From NCBI GenBank assembly GCA_958510825.1, contig OY294051.1, positions 27,949,265 through 28,013,264 of the forward strand: a DNA stretch of 64,000 nt. The letters are read 5' to 3'. The notes below the pieces were generated by a model. That model did not search any database, was not told the origin of the DNA, and saw only the letters and a list, made by a program, of their open reading frames with translations. The position numbers were made by a program, and so were the translations under genes. The stretch is from Brachypterus glaber (Eukaryota; Arthropoda; Insecta; Coleoptera; Kateretidae). Below are positions 46,103 to 56,711 of this stretch, in pieces; the first letter of the stretch is position 1, and each line of letters starts with the position of its first letter.

Positions 46103-47929
46103 CTAAAATAATAAGACTATGTTGTTAACATGGATCATCAGATACTGTTTAACATCAATTTTAAACTTTTTTAACCTTGATATTGTTTTATACATAAGAG
46201 GTAATTTATTGTACAGTGTTGGACCATAATAAAAAACAAATCTTTTAAGATGTTCTTTTCTATAAAAAGGAACTAAAATTAAATTATTGTTTGTGGCTCT
46301 AGTGTAAAACAAATTTCTATTAAAAAACGTAGTTTTGTTTGAGTACATCCAAACCAAACTATTAAAAACATATAAACCACGTACGTTAAAAACTTGTGCT
46401 TCATTATACAAATCCTTAGTTGAGTAAAGTCTATCTTTTTTTAAAATAACTTTTAATATGGAGTTTTGCGCTACTTGGATCTTTTCCAAAATATTATTAT
46501 ATAAACCACCCCATATTAAAATACAATATCTTAAAATAGATTCCACCAGCGCGTTGTAAATTATAAAAATGATTTTTTTATTTAGAATATCTCTCAACTG
46601 ATAAAACTTGTGAGTTAAAAATCTAATTTTCTCAACAAGACAATCGGCATGTTCATTCCATTTCAAGTGCTGATCAAAAATTACGCCCAGGTATTTAATT
46701 TTAGAAACTTTATTTATTTTAAGACACTTACAAGCGTTATGCGTACAATTTTCTTTGACTTTAATGTATATATGTTCGTTTTCTGGTTGATCAGCACTTG
46801 AAATGGAAAAAGACATAAATTTTGTTTTAGATGTATTCAAACTTAGTAAACTCATGTTTAACCAATCATAAATTCTTTCAAGGTTCTCTTCAGCAATACT
46901 AAAAACTTCATCCCAGCAATCCCCCTCAAAAAGCAGGACCGTATCATCAGCATACGATATTAGGTGTCCTTTATAGTTATGTATAAGTTGAATATTATTA
47001 ATATATATTAAAAAAAGAATAGGACCCAATATAGTACCCTGTGGCACACCCATGGTTATCTCAGCGGAATCACTAAGAGTATTTCCAATTTTTACCCTTT
47101 GAGTTCTGTTTAATAAGTAACATTTCAAAAGTTGTAATGCGGGGCCCCTAATACCAATCCTTGCCAGTCTTTCCAACAGAATCTCATGCGACACTGTATC
47201 GAAAGCTTTGGCTAAATCCAAGAAAATTGCTAAGCATTTTTTGCTGTTATTTAAACTATTTATTATCTTAAATAATAGATCTAAGACTGCTTTTTCTGTG
47301 TTGCAATTTTTCCTGAACCCAAATTGTTTCGATGACAGTATCGCATGGTGCTCCAAAAACGAGACAATTCGGCTTTTCAAACATTGCTCAAAGATTTTGG
47401 CGAAGTTTGAGATTACAGAAATTGGCCTGTAGTTGCCCGCATCCTTTGGATCACCACCTTTGTGTATCGGGGTCAGAATAGCCTCCTTCCACTGATAAGG
47501 GATTTTAGATTGTTTGTAATTTAAATTTAAAATGTGTTTAAGTGGTAAAAGCAAATGTTTTTGATTTTTTTTTATGGTAAGTGTACTAATTCCATCAGGC
47601 CCAGGGGCGGCATTATTTTTGAGTTTACTTATTACCTCAATAATTTCGGTTTCTGTTATAGGGTTTAGTAAGATTGAGGCTTGTATGATAGAGTCTCTGT
47701 TATTTACGATTGTTTTATTTTTTTGCGTTATTTTTTTTGCCATATTTGGACCTATGTTTGTAAAAAAATCATTAAAGACCTCAGATATGTTTTTTTTATC
47801 GTGCACTAAATTACCATTTTTATTACGCATTTCTGAAACTTTGTTTGTTTGTTTTTTTGGTTTACTATGGCTTAAGTTTGTTCTTTGGTTGTTAGTCGTC
47901 TGTTTTTGCCAAAACATTCCAAGCACCAA
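46103..47929 (-). CDS. Non-LTR retrotransposon reverse transcriptase, intact frame, 5'-truncated element
   Basis: This uninterrupted 608-codon frame encodes the reverse transcriptase and C-terminal part of a LINE ORF2. Landmarks, in residue order, are the pre-RT NNAAPGPDGI (105-114), NYRPIS (166-171), motif A FLDLAKAFD (236-244), motif B GVPQGTILGP (294-303) and catalytic motif C YADD (326-329). A thumb-like KYLGVIFDQHLKW segment and a C-terminal TRATNNN...YNKLP tail follow. This combination fits the Jockey/CR1 group; the finer clade is not certain. The enzyme copies the element RNA at a nicked target. The apurinic-type endonuclease expected upstream is missing, and the frame stops resembling a LINE beyond 47929, so the copy is 5'-truncated and not autonomous. 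An intact RT of this length suggests recent insertion. A decayed relative lies at 59708-60360. Confidence 0.93.
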   Translation of the reverse strand: MVLGMFWQKQTTNNQRTNLSHSKPKKQTNKVSEMRNKNGNLVHDKKNISEVFNDFFTNIGPNMAKKITQKNKTIVNNRDSIIQASILLNPITETEIIEVISKLKNNAAPGPDGISTLTIKKNQKHLLLPLKHILNLNYKQSKIPYQWKEAILTPIHKGGDPKDAGNYRPISVISNFAKIFEQCLKSRIVSFLEHHAILSSKQFGFRKNCNTEKAVLDLLFKIINSLNNSKKCLAIFLDLAKAFDTVSHEILLERLARIGIRGPALQLLKCYLLNRTQRVKIGNTLSDSAEITMGVPQGTILGPILFLIYINNIQLIHNYKGHLISYADDTVLLFEGDCWDEVFSIAEENLERIYDWLNMSLLSLNTSKTKFMSFSISSADQPENEHIYIKVKENCTHNACKCLKINKVSKIKYLGVIFDQHLKWNEHADCLVEKIRFLTHKFYQLRDILNKKIIFIIYNALVESILRYCILIWGGLYNNILEKIQVAQNSILKVILKKDRLYSTKDLYNEAQVFNVRGLYVFNSLVWMYSNKTTFFNRNLFYTRATNNNLILVPFYRKEHLKRFVFYYGPTLYNKLPLMYKTISRLKKFKIDVKQYLMIHVNNIVLLF

Positions 47930-47959
47930 GAACTAAGTAAGTCCAGATAAAGTGAACCT

Positions 47960-48096
47960 AAAATAGACGGATATGGTGGAAAATGTTTCATTTCCTGAGG
48001 GAATGTTAGCTGACCAAGGGGCGTTAGCCCCGCGGTCATCTAATTCCCGAAGGAAAAATGAAAATTTCCACTGAGGTTTGTATACTATTTTATTCC
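47960..48096. repeat. GC-core hairpin element adjoining the LINE
   Basis: The outer arms aaaatagacggatatggtgg and, inverted, gaataaaatagtatacaaac pair loosely. The inner arms gaatgttagctgacc and gcggtcatctaattc pair better, around aaggggcgttagcccc. It starts about 30 bp beyond the truncated 5' end of the LINE. Confidence 0.55.
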
Positions 48097-49285
48097 CCAT
48101 TTTTTTCCTTTTTTATTAACAATTGTATATTTTATGTTCCACGACAAAACTGCCACCATCTTTAAATTTATAAACACTTGTAAAGTTAGTAACTAACTGT
48201 TACTTACACATTTTTACTTCATCAATGCATGTCTAGATGGCGATCACCACGAAAAATTAATAAAAAATAACTTTTATTTAATATTATCAATCTTTAAACA
48301 TAACAAATATAATACAAAGGGTTTTTTATTGTGAAATCCATGCAAATCAACTAAGAACCCAAATCCAATAACGTTGTGTAAATTACCAGCGGTGACAGTG
48401 TCAGTGATCTTTCAGAAATGACAGCTAAATTGGTTGTGAATTTAATATTTTTTGGAAATACGAAAATATTGTTATGTATAGGTAATGTTATTTTATAAAA
48501 ATAAGTATTTTAATATATTTTGTCATAAAATTCAAGTCGATAAATTAAAAATTTTGACAAGGGAAATACGTGAAGTTAGCTACAAAAGCCTTCCCGCCCA
48601 AGGGATGGAAATGGGGTGTTTCAAACTTTTTAGGTAGCAGAAGTTTCCAATAAATGATTTTCCAACTTTTACGTATGTATGTATTATTTCTAAATAATTG
48701 TAAATAAAAGTAATTTACATAAATGGTACTATGGATTGGTAATAGACTAAATTATATTAAGTCCACTTGTCGATCGTTTTCATCGACTTTATGGTTGAGA
48801 AAAATACATAACTACCTAAATAACATCTTTGTGTTTAAAATTGCATGTAAACATATGTTTACCTATGCAAATTTTAGCATAAATTAATAAATTTATATTA
48901 TGACATTAAATAAATATCATAATTATTTACCAATAATAACCAACATTAGCAACATTTATTTAAAATATTTTAATAATTTAAGTGTTGGTACAGGCATACG
49001 TTTCATGAATAATTTATATTTTGAAGCATCCATTGATTAGAAAAGCACGTAAAAATAATTAATTAATATTAACACTGTACAACAAAAAAGATTTAATATT
49101 TAAGATATCTGACCAAAAATATATGTATGTCCAAACCAAATCAATACAAAAAGTGTTTCTTTTATTCGAATGTGACAAAAGTAAAATAAGTGAGTGTGAA
49201 TCATATTATTGGCTGTTTGTCATTAAAACTAATGAAATTTCACATTTAAGAGAAATATTTTTTTTTAAATAAATTGAGAATCACA
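48097..49285. other. A+T-rich DNA, nothing recognised
   Basis: A GTCCAAAC motif lies at 49129-49136. No other feature is supported. Confidence 0.5.
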
Positions 49286-49495
49286 CTGATAAAAAGGATT
49301 TATTTGGATTGGGCCAATTAAATTATTTGGTTGTAACAAATTTTATTTGAGTCAAATAAATATTTAGTTCATGCAAAAAAATATTTTAATTTCAAAACGA
49401 TTTATTAATGGGAACAAAATAGTTTATTTAAAAGAAATAAAATTTATTTATCACAACCAAATAATTTAATTTGCCATATCCAACCAAATATTTCA
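49286..49495. mobile_element. Palindromic MITE
   Basis: The arms ccaattaaattatttggttg (from 49315) and caaccaaataatttaatttg (to 49473) are inverted copies, with weaker pairing outward (ggatttatttggattggg against atatccaaccaaatattt). The next LINE fragment begins at its right edge. Confidence 0.65.
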
Positions 49496-50290
49496 GCGCC
49501 AAATGGATGCCCTAATCAAATGGTTCTCCAAATGGAAAATCAAAGTAAACTCCAACAAAACAAAATGCATTCTAATCTTTAGGATTAGAAGAGGCCCACC
49601 TCAACCCATTGACATAAATGGCCAAGCCATTAACTGGGAAAACCATGCCAAATACCTTGGCATTACTATATCCAAAAACCTAACGTGGGATCCGCACGCC
49701 AAAAACACCCTCCAAATAACCTACTGCCGCCTCTCCAAACTCTACCCTTTAATAGGGAGAAAGAGCTCCCTATCCATCAACAAACTTCTTCTTTACAACC
49801 AAACCCTAAAACCGGTACTCCTCTACGGAGCCCCAGCCTGGAACAAAATCACCCTTAACAAAAAGCTCTCAGCCAAACTTCAGGCCTTCCAAAACAAGGC
49901 ACTCAGAATATGCCTCGATGCCCCCTGGTTCATGAGGAACAACCAAATACACAGAGCTCTCGACATGCCCCTCCTAAAAACGGAAATCATCCGTTACAGC
50001 AAGTCTTTTAAACAAGACAATTTAGATCACCCAAACCCTCTCATCTCAAACTTTCTCGATTACGAAAAGTCCAAACGAAATTCACTACACTAACAAAAAG
50101 ATCAAAAACGTCCTCAACCAGTAATGGTAAGCACCAATCCAGGACAGATGTATTTCCAGTATCAGTGAGCTAGTTTCATTCCCCCCGCACCTCCCTCCCC
50201 TCCCTGTTCCATCCCCCCTTACGAGCACCTTTACTTCTGGTGTTTGGGACTTACCTGTGAGTAACTTGAACTTAACTGACACAAAATCAA
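49496..50290 (+). pseudogene. Jockey-like LINE, 3' fragment with RT C-terminus
   Basis: The frame from 49503 to 50066 reads as the region after the catalytic core of a Jockey-group reverse transcriptase: ALIKWFSKWKIKVNSNKTKC, KYLGITISKNLTWDPH, LYGAPAW and KALRICLDAPWFMRN. The YADD core and everything upstream are absent (5' truncation). At 50069-50076 a GTCCAAAC motif coincides with a frame change. The original ending continues in another frame as NEIHYTNKKIKNVLNQ and a TAA near 50122. About 170 bp of pyrimidine-rich, comparatively GC-rich 3' untranslated sequence follows. Apart from that break the copy is well preserved, and its C-rich codon use is quite unlike the surrounding A+T-rich DNA. 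It is a different lineage from the LINE at 46103-47929. Confidence 0.88.
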
Positions 50291-51045
50291 ATACAGCTCA
50301 AAATCACACACAAAACAACATATTTATAAGAATGCATATTTATTAATATATTATAAAAAATTTAGTTGTTTTTTAGATCATTAGATACTGTTGAATACAG
50401 GAACCAGAATTTATATTTTCTAATAATTTTCGTTTGTTTTTGGTTACTAACTTATAAACAAAAAAACTTAAATGGTCGCCATTTTTTAGGATGGGAAACT
50501 TTTTTAACGGATTATATTTCTTTTTCCCATACCTAGTTTATTTTTGGTCAGAAACCAAATAATTTTGTAAATAAAGAAATTGTCTATCATTAAAATAAAG
50601 CGCACAGGAAACAGTGTATATATTTTTGTGTTGAACGGTGTTATCAACAGTGTATATATTTTTGTGTTGAACGGTGTTATTAACAAAAAAGAAATATGCT
50701 GATATAAGATAAAGTATACAAATTTATGTAAAATTTAGTAAATAAATTAACAGAAACTGTAGTTTTAACCATAAAATCAATAAACAAAATTAATTAATTG
50801 TGTGAAAAATAAAACTTTTCACTTTTTATGGGTAAAAATTAAAATTAAAACAAGATTTTTAAAAACACTTTTTTGTTCGTTGTAAATTAATCATTCATAA
50901 ATCCTTTAAATATCTAGGTATTAATAATATAAAAGAATTTATGAATGATATTTGACGGCAACCAAACCAAAGCTAGTTTCAATTAAATGTTTCAATAAAG
51001 TTTGTTTAATTCCCTCGTTTAATGAATCTTGCCACCTAAACTACT

Positions 51046-51046
<1 letters not shown>
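50291..51046. other. A+T-rich DNA with a 37-bp tandem duplication
   Basis: The block acagtgtatatatttttgtg...ggtgttat occurs twice at about 50611 and 50648, period 37. Nothing else is recognised. Confidence 0.7.

Positions 51047-51104
<58 letters not shown>
51047..51104. repeat. (CTA)n microsatellite
   Basis: About 18 near-perfect units. The open frame across it is a leucine-run artefact. Confidence 0.95.
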
Positions 51105-52187
51105 TGGTTGTATTTTATGGCGGGAGACTATCTTAAAATACGAAAAAGTTGTGGCTGTTTAGGCCCTTGGTATAAATAACTATTTAATAATATTAATATT
51201 TTATAATAATAATTATTAAGTTATGAGTATTGCTTTTGCTGGAGTCTGGGCATGTATCTTACCCACATAGGTAGAGAAGCTATTGTGGGTATTAGATAAA
51301 GACAAAAACACATTAGGTGTGTAAAATTTAGTCCGCCATTTTTACCTTGTAAACGTCAAAATTTGTAAACAAAAACAAAACCTCAAAAAGGTTTTTCACA
51401 TTTTTACAAGTCTTTACAAACCAAGTCATTTTTAAGTTAAAAATTTTATCACTATAAACAAAATAAAACTATAAAGATACCACAAACAACGCCACAAACA
51501 AAATATCACCAATTATTCGATTTCATAACAAAATGACAAAGTGCAGCGTTGTCAGACCTCCTACCCATGTAAATTTACGTTTGCTTGCATTTAAACGGTT
51601 TGAATGTAAATTTATGCTGTATTTGAGTGTTCTTATCAAAATTTGTAGCAAAATATTGGAAATTTATTGATTTTTATAATTAAAAATTATACTGTTAAAA
51701 TATTGTTGGCAACGTAGAACCGCCATTTTTACCGTTTAGATGTCAATTTTCTACCTATTGTTATTACGCAGCGCAGAACCCTGCGCAAACGTTTATTTCC
51801 TCTATATATTCTCTACCTATGTGATCTTACTTGCATTTATGGTACACCAACTATAGCACTTGCTTGTCTCGTTTTAATGAGGTATTATATTTGTTTAACT
51901 AATTAGTATAGTGTTTATTTGTTTGACCTCATACATGACCTCCGATTTTAATACCTTTATGTATACATGATGATTCGGAAAAGGTTAAATTTTTAAATGT
52001 GATTTTACATGTAAATAAAAAAGTTCTAAGAAACAAAGGCTTGGAAGTTCTTTGTGTGAAACATATAGGCGTCTAATAAAATATTTTTTTCGCTAGCTTT
52101 AGAACATACCATTTATCATTACCATTTATTTATCATGTTTTCAGACTGTGAAATAAATTTTCTTCACCTATAGCAATAATAATTTTA
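51105..52187. other. A+T-rich DNA, nothing recognised
   Basis: No supported feature. Confidence 0.55.
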
Positions 52188-52272
52188 TCCACGGCCGTGA
52201 TTAATAGGCCTATTAATCACGGGTCTGAAAAAATAAACCGTTTAAAACTCAAAACGGCCGTGGATAAAGTAT
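52188..52272. repeat. GC-core hairpin element
   Basis: ttatccacggccgt and acggccgtggataa form the outer stem. gattaataggcctattaatc is a perfect inner palindrome. Confidence 0.75.
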
Positions 52273-52748
52273 AGTATTCTACTTGCGTATAATAGCTATT
52301 AATCATTCGGGCGATTAGGCCACTCGTCTGTCGACCCGTGTCCCAAAATTACCCTAATTGATTAATAACAATTATTATATGCTCGTTAAATAATATACTA
52401 TTTTTTCTTCTAGTAGGAGTAAATTTTATAAACAATTGATTTCTGTCACTTCAGATGTTTCAGTTCTTTGTGCAATTTTTACTAATTAAATCCAAGAAAA
52501 TAGCTTTAAATAACTTTTTATTTATTAAATATGATTAATTATAATTATTATCAATTAATGCAATCAATAACTAGCTAAATATTAAAAAAAAAAAACTAAA
52601 TTTTTAAATGTCAGTTCAAAGTATTTATTTGAGCAAATGTCATTGATCAAGGCTACTTTATTTTTATGAAAATTTCAAGAAATATAATTTCTGTTAATAA
52701 TTTATTTTATTATTTGAATAAAAATAGTTAAATAGTGCTAGTAGTGAA
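52273..52748. other. A+T-rich DNA, nothing recognised
   Basis: A weak hairpin core near 52310-52345 (gggcgattaggccactcg). No gene. Confidence 0.5.
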
Positions 52749-52885
52749 AAAACTAATATATAAACCACGGTAGAGAAGACTATTATAGCCTCACACTCTT
52801 AAATCCCTCGCTGCTGTGCATCTCGGGATTCAATACGCTCGGCTATAAAAAATGTATTTTCTACCTTGGTATATAATTACTATTA
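52749..52885. repeat. GC-core hairpin element
   Basis: The outer arms actaatatataaaccacggt...agaa and ttctaccttggtatataatt pair. The inner ttatagcc and ggctataa close a core rich in ctcg and gctcg words. Confidence 0.55.
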
Positions 52886-53102
52886 ATGGTACGAAAAAAC
52901 CTGTTTTTAAAAGCCAAAGGTAACGTTAACCAAAGGGAAAAATAGCAAAGGGACGGAAAAATTATGTTATGTAATACTGGCAGATTTCATTAAACTTTGG
53001 CTAATACTTTACTACAGTAGTAAAAGTAGTAGTAGTAAACGTAACTTTAAGTAAGTTTATAGAAATAAACGTCAGCGCTACGTGCTTCCTACTTTATTCG
53101 AA
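52886..53102. other. A+T-rich spacer
   Basis: Nothing recognised except a short (agt)n run near 53020. Confidence 0.6.
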
Positions 53103-53460
53103 CAGAAGAATATTGTCTTAAATCAAGAATATGGTGATTTGTATATAACGAAGAGAATATATTCAAATTCATTTATTTCTCCTTCGTTATTTCTAACATG
53201 AACTAAAGTATAGAAAAATATTTAAACTAAGTACTATTAATTTATTATATTTATAAAAAAGTTGTAAGAAAGAAAAAAAGCCTAATTTGAAAGAAAGAAA
53301 AAAAGCCCAATCCTTTCATATTTGAGAATATATTCTACTTTCAGGCATACCGTATTATTATCCTTTCATATTTAAAGCACAATTTTGCTTTAAAGGAGAA
53401 TACATTCTCTTCGTTATATTCAAATCACACATTCTTGATTTAAGACAATATTTTTTTCTG
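53103..53460. mobile_element. TIR element, 358 bp, CAGAA ends
   Basis: The left arm cagaagaatattgtcttaaa...tcaagaat...cgaagagaatat and right arm attctcttcgttatat...attcttgatttaagacaata...ttctg are inverted copies of about 60 bp. The centre has the direct repeats 'gaaagaaaaaaagcc' and 'tcctttcatattt'. No coding capacity. Confidence 0.75.
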
Positions 53461-54787
53461 TGTATAGGCTCATAGAAATAGAAATATTTATTCAGAACGC
53501 CATTTTAAAATGGGTATACATGTCAACATAACACATATTCTTTATATTTTAATTTATAATTATAAGGACAATTTATATTTTAATTTATGACAGTATGTTC
53601 TACCTACTACTACTACTACTAGGTAGTTCGGAAGGCACTATAAACCGGTGGTCCACAAAGGGTATATACAATGGGTATTTGGTCCGAGTGCAGGATATTA
53701 TCATGCATTACCGTGATATTACCCCCCTTCAATACAACTTTGCCAACATTGCCAGCCCCCTAGATAGATTCGACTTTGTAGAAATCAATATTATATTAAG
53801 TAAAATGCAGCCATCTGTTCTGATAAATGTTGAGTTCTTGGACATTTCTTTTAATTGGACTTATCTTTTAAGAAATCAGTTATTCCGGTACCAAAAATCC
53901 CATTAATTTCGAACGTTTTAAAACATTTAAGACCAGATACTAAAAGTTCACGGCGAATGATCGTTAAAAGGAAATAAAGAAATTAATTCTTAACAAAAAT
54001 ATTAAATAATTTACTACAGGTCCGTCGCTAAATAAGCAGGCCTGCGATGTATAATTTTTAAGGAATTAGCTGAGTAGTAGAGTACTTTTCTCAGGGTAAA
54101 TTATCCTGTAAATGTTAGTAAAATGTCCGCCTTAGTTGGGAAATCGTTTGGTTAGTTAAAAAATTGCTGGGTTACTTAGAGAAACATTGTTGGGTAAAGC
54201 TTTTTTTGAGAGGTGAGGGCCTTTTTTTTTCATCCAAATTTTCGCTAGAGTTGAAGTTTTTTTCAGACGACAGTTGATAAATTCATTCGACAGTGTTGGT
54301 AAATTTGGCTTTTTCAGTTGGTAAATTACCATTGTCCACGTTTTGCTAGACTTTTTCTAAGTGCAGGGGTTTTTTATTATTGTTTTTAAAGGAGAAATAT
54401 GCCAAGAAATGGTTAAACTAGCATATGTCATTGCTAGTATTTTACAACCAATAAAAACTAAACTTTATTATTGTAATATGGTAATAAAGGTTTAAACGAT
54501 GTAACAATTTATACACAGATGATATTTTTATAAAACTCATCGCATCTTAAATAGATAGCACACCTAACATAAGCGTTTTCTATATCTTACTTAAATTCAT
54601 TTCAGTTGAAAATTTAAATAGCGAAGACCTGATTACAATTCAATTTATTTAATTTCAGTTTATGGAATTGTGATTCATTCAATTAAAATAGTATACTATA
54701 GTTAAGCCTAAACCTAAAGGGTTGTGAAAATTGCAGCTAAATAAATTAAGCACATAAAAAACTAAATTATAACAATATAATTAATAG
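53461..54787. other. A+T-rich DNA; unrecognised open frame at 53595-53906
   Basis: The 103-codon frame reads, for example, ITPLQYNFANIASPLDRFDF and follows a (cta)n run. It has slightly better complexity than its surroundings, but I recognise no family and there is no second line of support. The rest is featureless. Confidence 0.35.
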
Positions 54788-55495
54788 TTGTAAGTTAGAG
54801 TAACTTAATTACAGTGGCTTAGTTACAGCAAATTAGTTACAGCAACTTACTTACAGTTACAGTAACCTAGTTAAAGAACTTAGTTACATGTTTTTTTAAT
54901 CTGCTAATATTCTACTTAATAATTAATTGAAAAAGCCAATCGGTGCGAGTGAAAATCAAACTCACGCTAGCCGGTATTTCAAGTATTAGAATTAGACGCC
55001 TTAACTCAGTCGGCTATATTATCCTATACAGTAACTTAGTTACAACAACTTACTAACAACGACTTAGTTACAGTAACTTAATAGCAGCATAGTGTTTTTT
55101 TTTAATTGGTTCAGCTGTCAATATCTATAGAAATTCTACGGTACTTTAAAATGACAGTATATCCAGCGACACACAGCACGCATACAGTGCGATTAGACTT
55201 GTTCTTGATTACTACTAAAGAATACATAGCGCTTGAATTGACGACGCCAAGTTGATTGGCACATGTCCATATTCAAAGTAAAAATGTAAAAACTTAGTTG
55301 CAGTAACTTAGTTACAGTAATTTAGTTACAGTAATTTAGTTACAGTAATTTAGTTACAGTAACTTATTTACAGTAAGTTAGTAACTTAGTTACAGTAACT
55401 TAGTTACAGTAACTTAGTCACAGTAACTTAGTTAGAGTAAATTGTTACAGTAACTCAGTTACAGATACTTAGTTACAGTAACTAAGTTTCTACAG
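54788..55495. repeat. Minisatellite, 14-bp palindromic unit AGTTACAGTAACTT
   Basis: Imperfect copies fill 54788-54890, 55027-55085 and most densely 55279-55495. Each unit contains agttac-a-gtaact, a perfect palindrome around one base. The array is interrupted by a SINE fragment (54900-55025) and by non-repetitive sequence (55086-55278). Confidence 0.88.
54900..55025 (-). mobile_element. SINE fragment with a different tRNA-like head
   Basis: On the minus strand it begins ggataatatagccgactgag then ttaaggcg, a leucine- or serine-tRNA-like box A, has gcgtgagtttgattttcact as box B, and continues into the main family's 'ggctttttcaattaatta'. It then jumps to 'aagtagaatatta', so the middle of the body is deleted. 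The head differs from those at 24072 and 44398 while the tail is shared. Confidence 0.65.
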
Positions 55496-56703
55496 ACATT
55501 CTTACAAAAAAAAAATAAATTTAAAATAAAAGACTGGATTAAGTTAAACTCCAAACTTTATCTCTCAACTTTTATATGTATTTATTAAATTTTTAACAAA
55601 CATGCATAATAATGTCACGCACAAATCTAGATTTATGTGACCGTAATTTATTCAAAAACACGAAAGATATTTGAAGTGTGATTATTACTATTTTATAAAA
55701 ACTATTATGTTAAAATAAAAATATTAACTAAATAAATATTATTTTATTCCATTCTATACCTATAGTTAATTATATTTTATAAATTGCAGCCTGCAGTACC
55801 AGCGTTGGAGTGACATTCTTTTCCTCCTTCAGTTACCAGTTTTTTTTAACTGTGTAATTGTATCAATACCTATTATACTTGATTGATAGGCCATCTTTTA
55901 ACTAAAAATCCGAACTTTTATTTTATTTTGTTGGCAAAACGACCGTGAGCAACGACATCCTAATTAGCGAGAAATCTCAAGCATTCCCGCAGTGCTGCCA
56001 ACGCAATGATGCACACTGGTGAAAATATTAACATTTTTAGCCAAAACCAGCACAAATGGAGAAATTACCAATGTACTAGGATAATACATATCAGGGTCTT
56101 ACTGCAAAAAAAAATGTTTAAACCAACAATATTGTTTTTTGTTAAGGTTAATTTAACCATACTGTATGGTCAATCCGGCGTCAATCAAGAATTCATTTTT
56201 TTCAAATTAAATGTTGGACTTTATGACAATACCATATTATTTTTAAATTATTCATTTAAAAAACCATAAATACGTTTTTTTTTTGTAACTAGTCCTAAAA
56301 ATGTCTTAAGTTTGAATACCATGGCAAATGTTTTTTAATTCAATATGTTTATTCCTAATTTCCTTCTAAAATTTATTGTTAATGTAAACACTCCGTGGTA
56401 TGAAACACTTACAAGGTCCCTAACGAGTATAAAAAAAAATAAATAAAATATATAAATAAATAAAGAGATGTTTCTCTTCTGATCGACCTATTTTTTTCCT
56501 AATTTAATTTGTGAATAAATGTCAATATACACTGAGAAAAATCTAAAAATTGTCGAACCAAACGTTGTTGTAACAAGTTTGAGGTATGTAATACCAATTT
56601 TACGATTATTCTAAAACATTATAACGTTATATTAAATACACTATTAAAATTGTAGATTCATATTATTTAATAATACAACAACGTTGTTGTAGTTTTTTGA
56701 GGA
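55496..56703. other. A+T-rich DNA, no gene recognised
   Basis: An 87-codon frame at 56006-56269 has no recognisable domain. At 56560-56690 aacgttgttgtaac and tacaacaacgttgttgta suggest a small hairpin repeat. Confidence 0.45.
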
Positions 56704-56711
56704 AGGATGAT

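Noticed and set aside
47574..47936. Plus-strand frames opposite the LINE reverse transcriptase (47208-47432 and 47574-47936)
   Set aside because: They are antisense shadows of a well-supported RT frame with conserved motifs.
50952..51179. Poly-leucine open frame
   Set aside because: It is translation of the (CTA)n microsatellite, not a gene.
53595..53906. 103-codon plus-strand frame
   Set aside because: Its start lies in a (cta)n run and no domain was recognised. It is mentioned only as an unassigned stretch.
54788..55495. Possible regulatory binding-site array
   Set aside because: The 14-bp units show the graded decay of a minisatellite, and there is no nearby gene to regulate.
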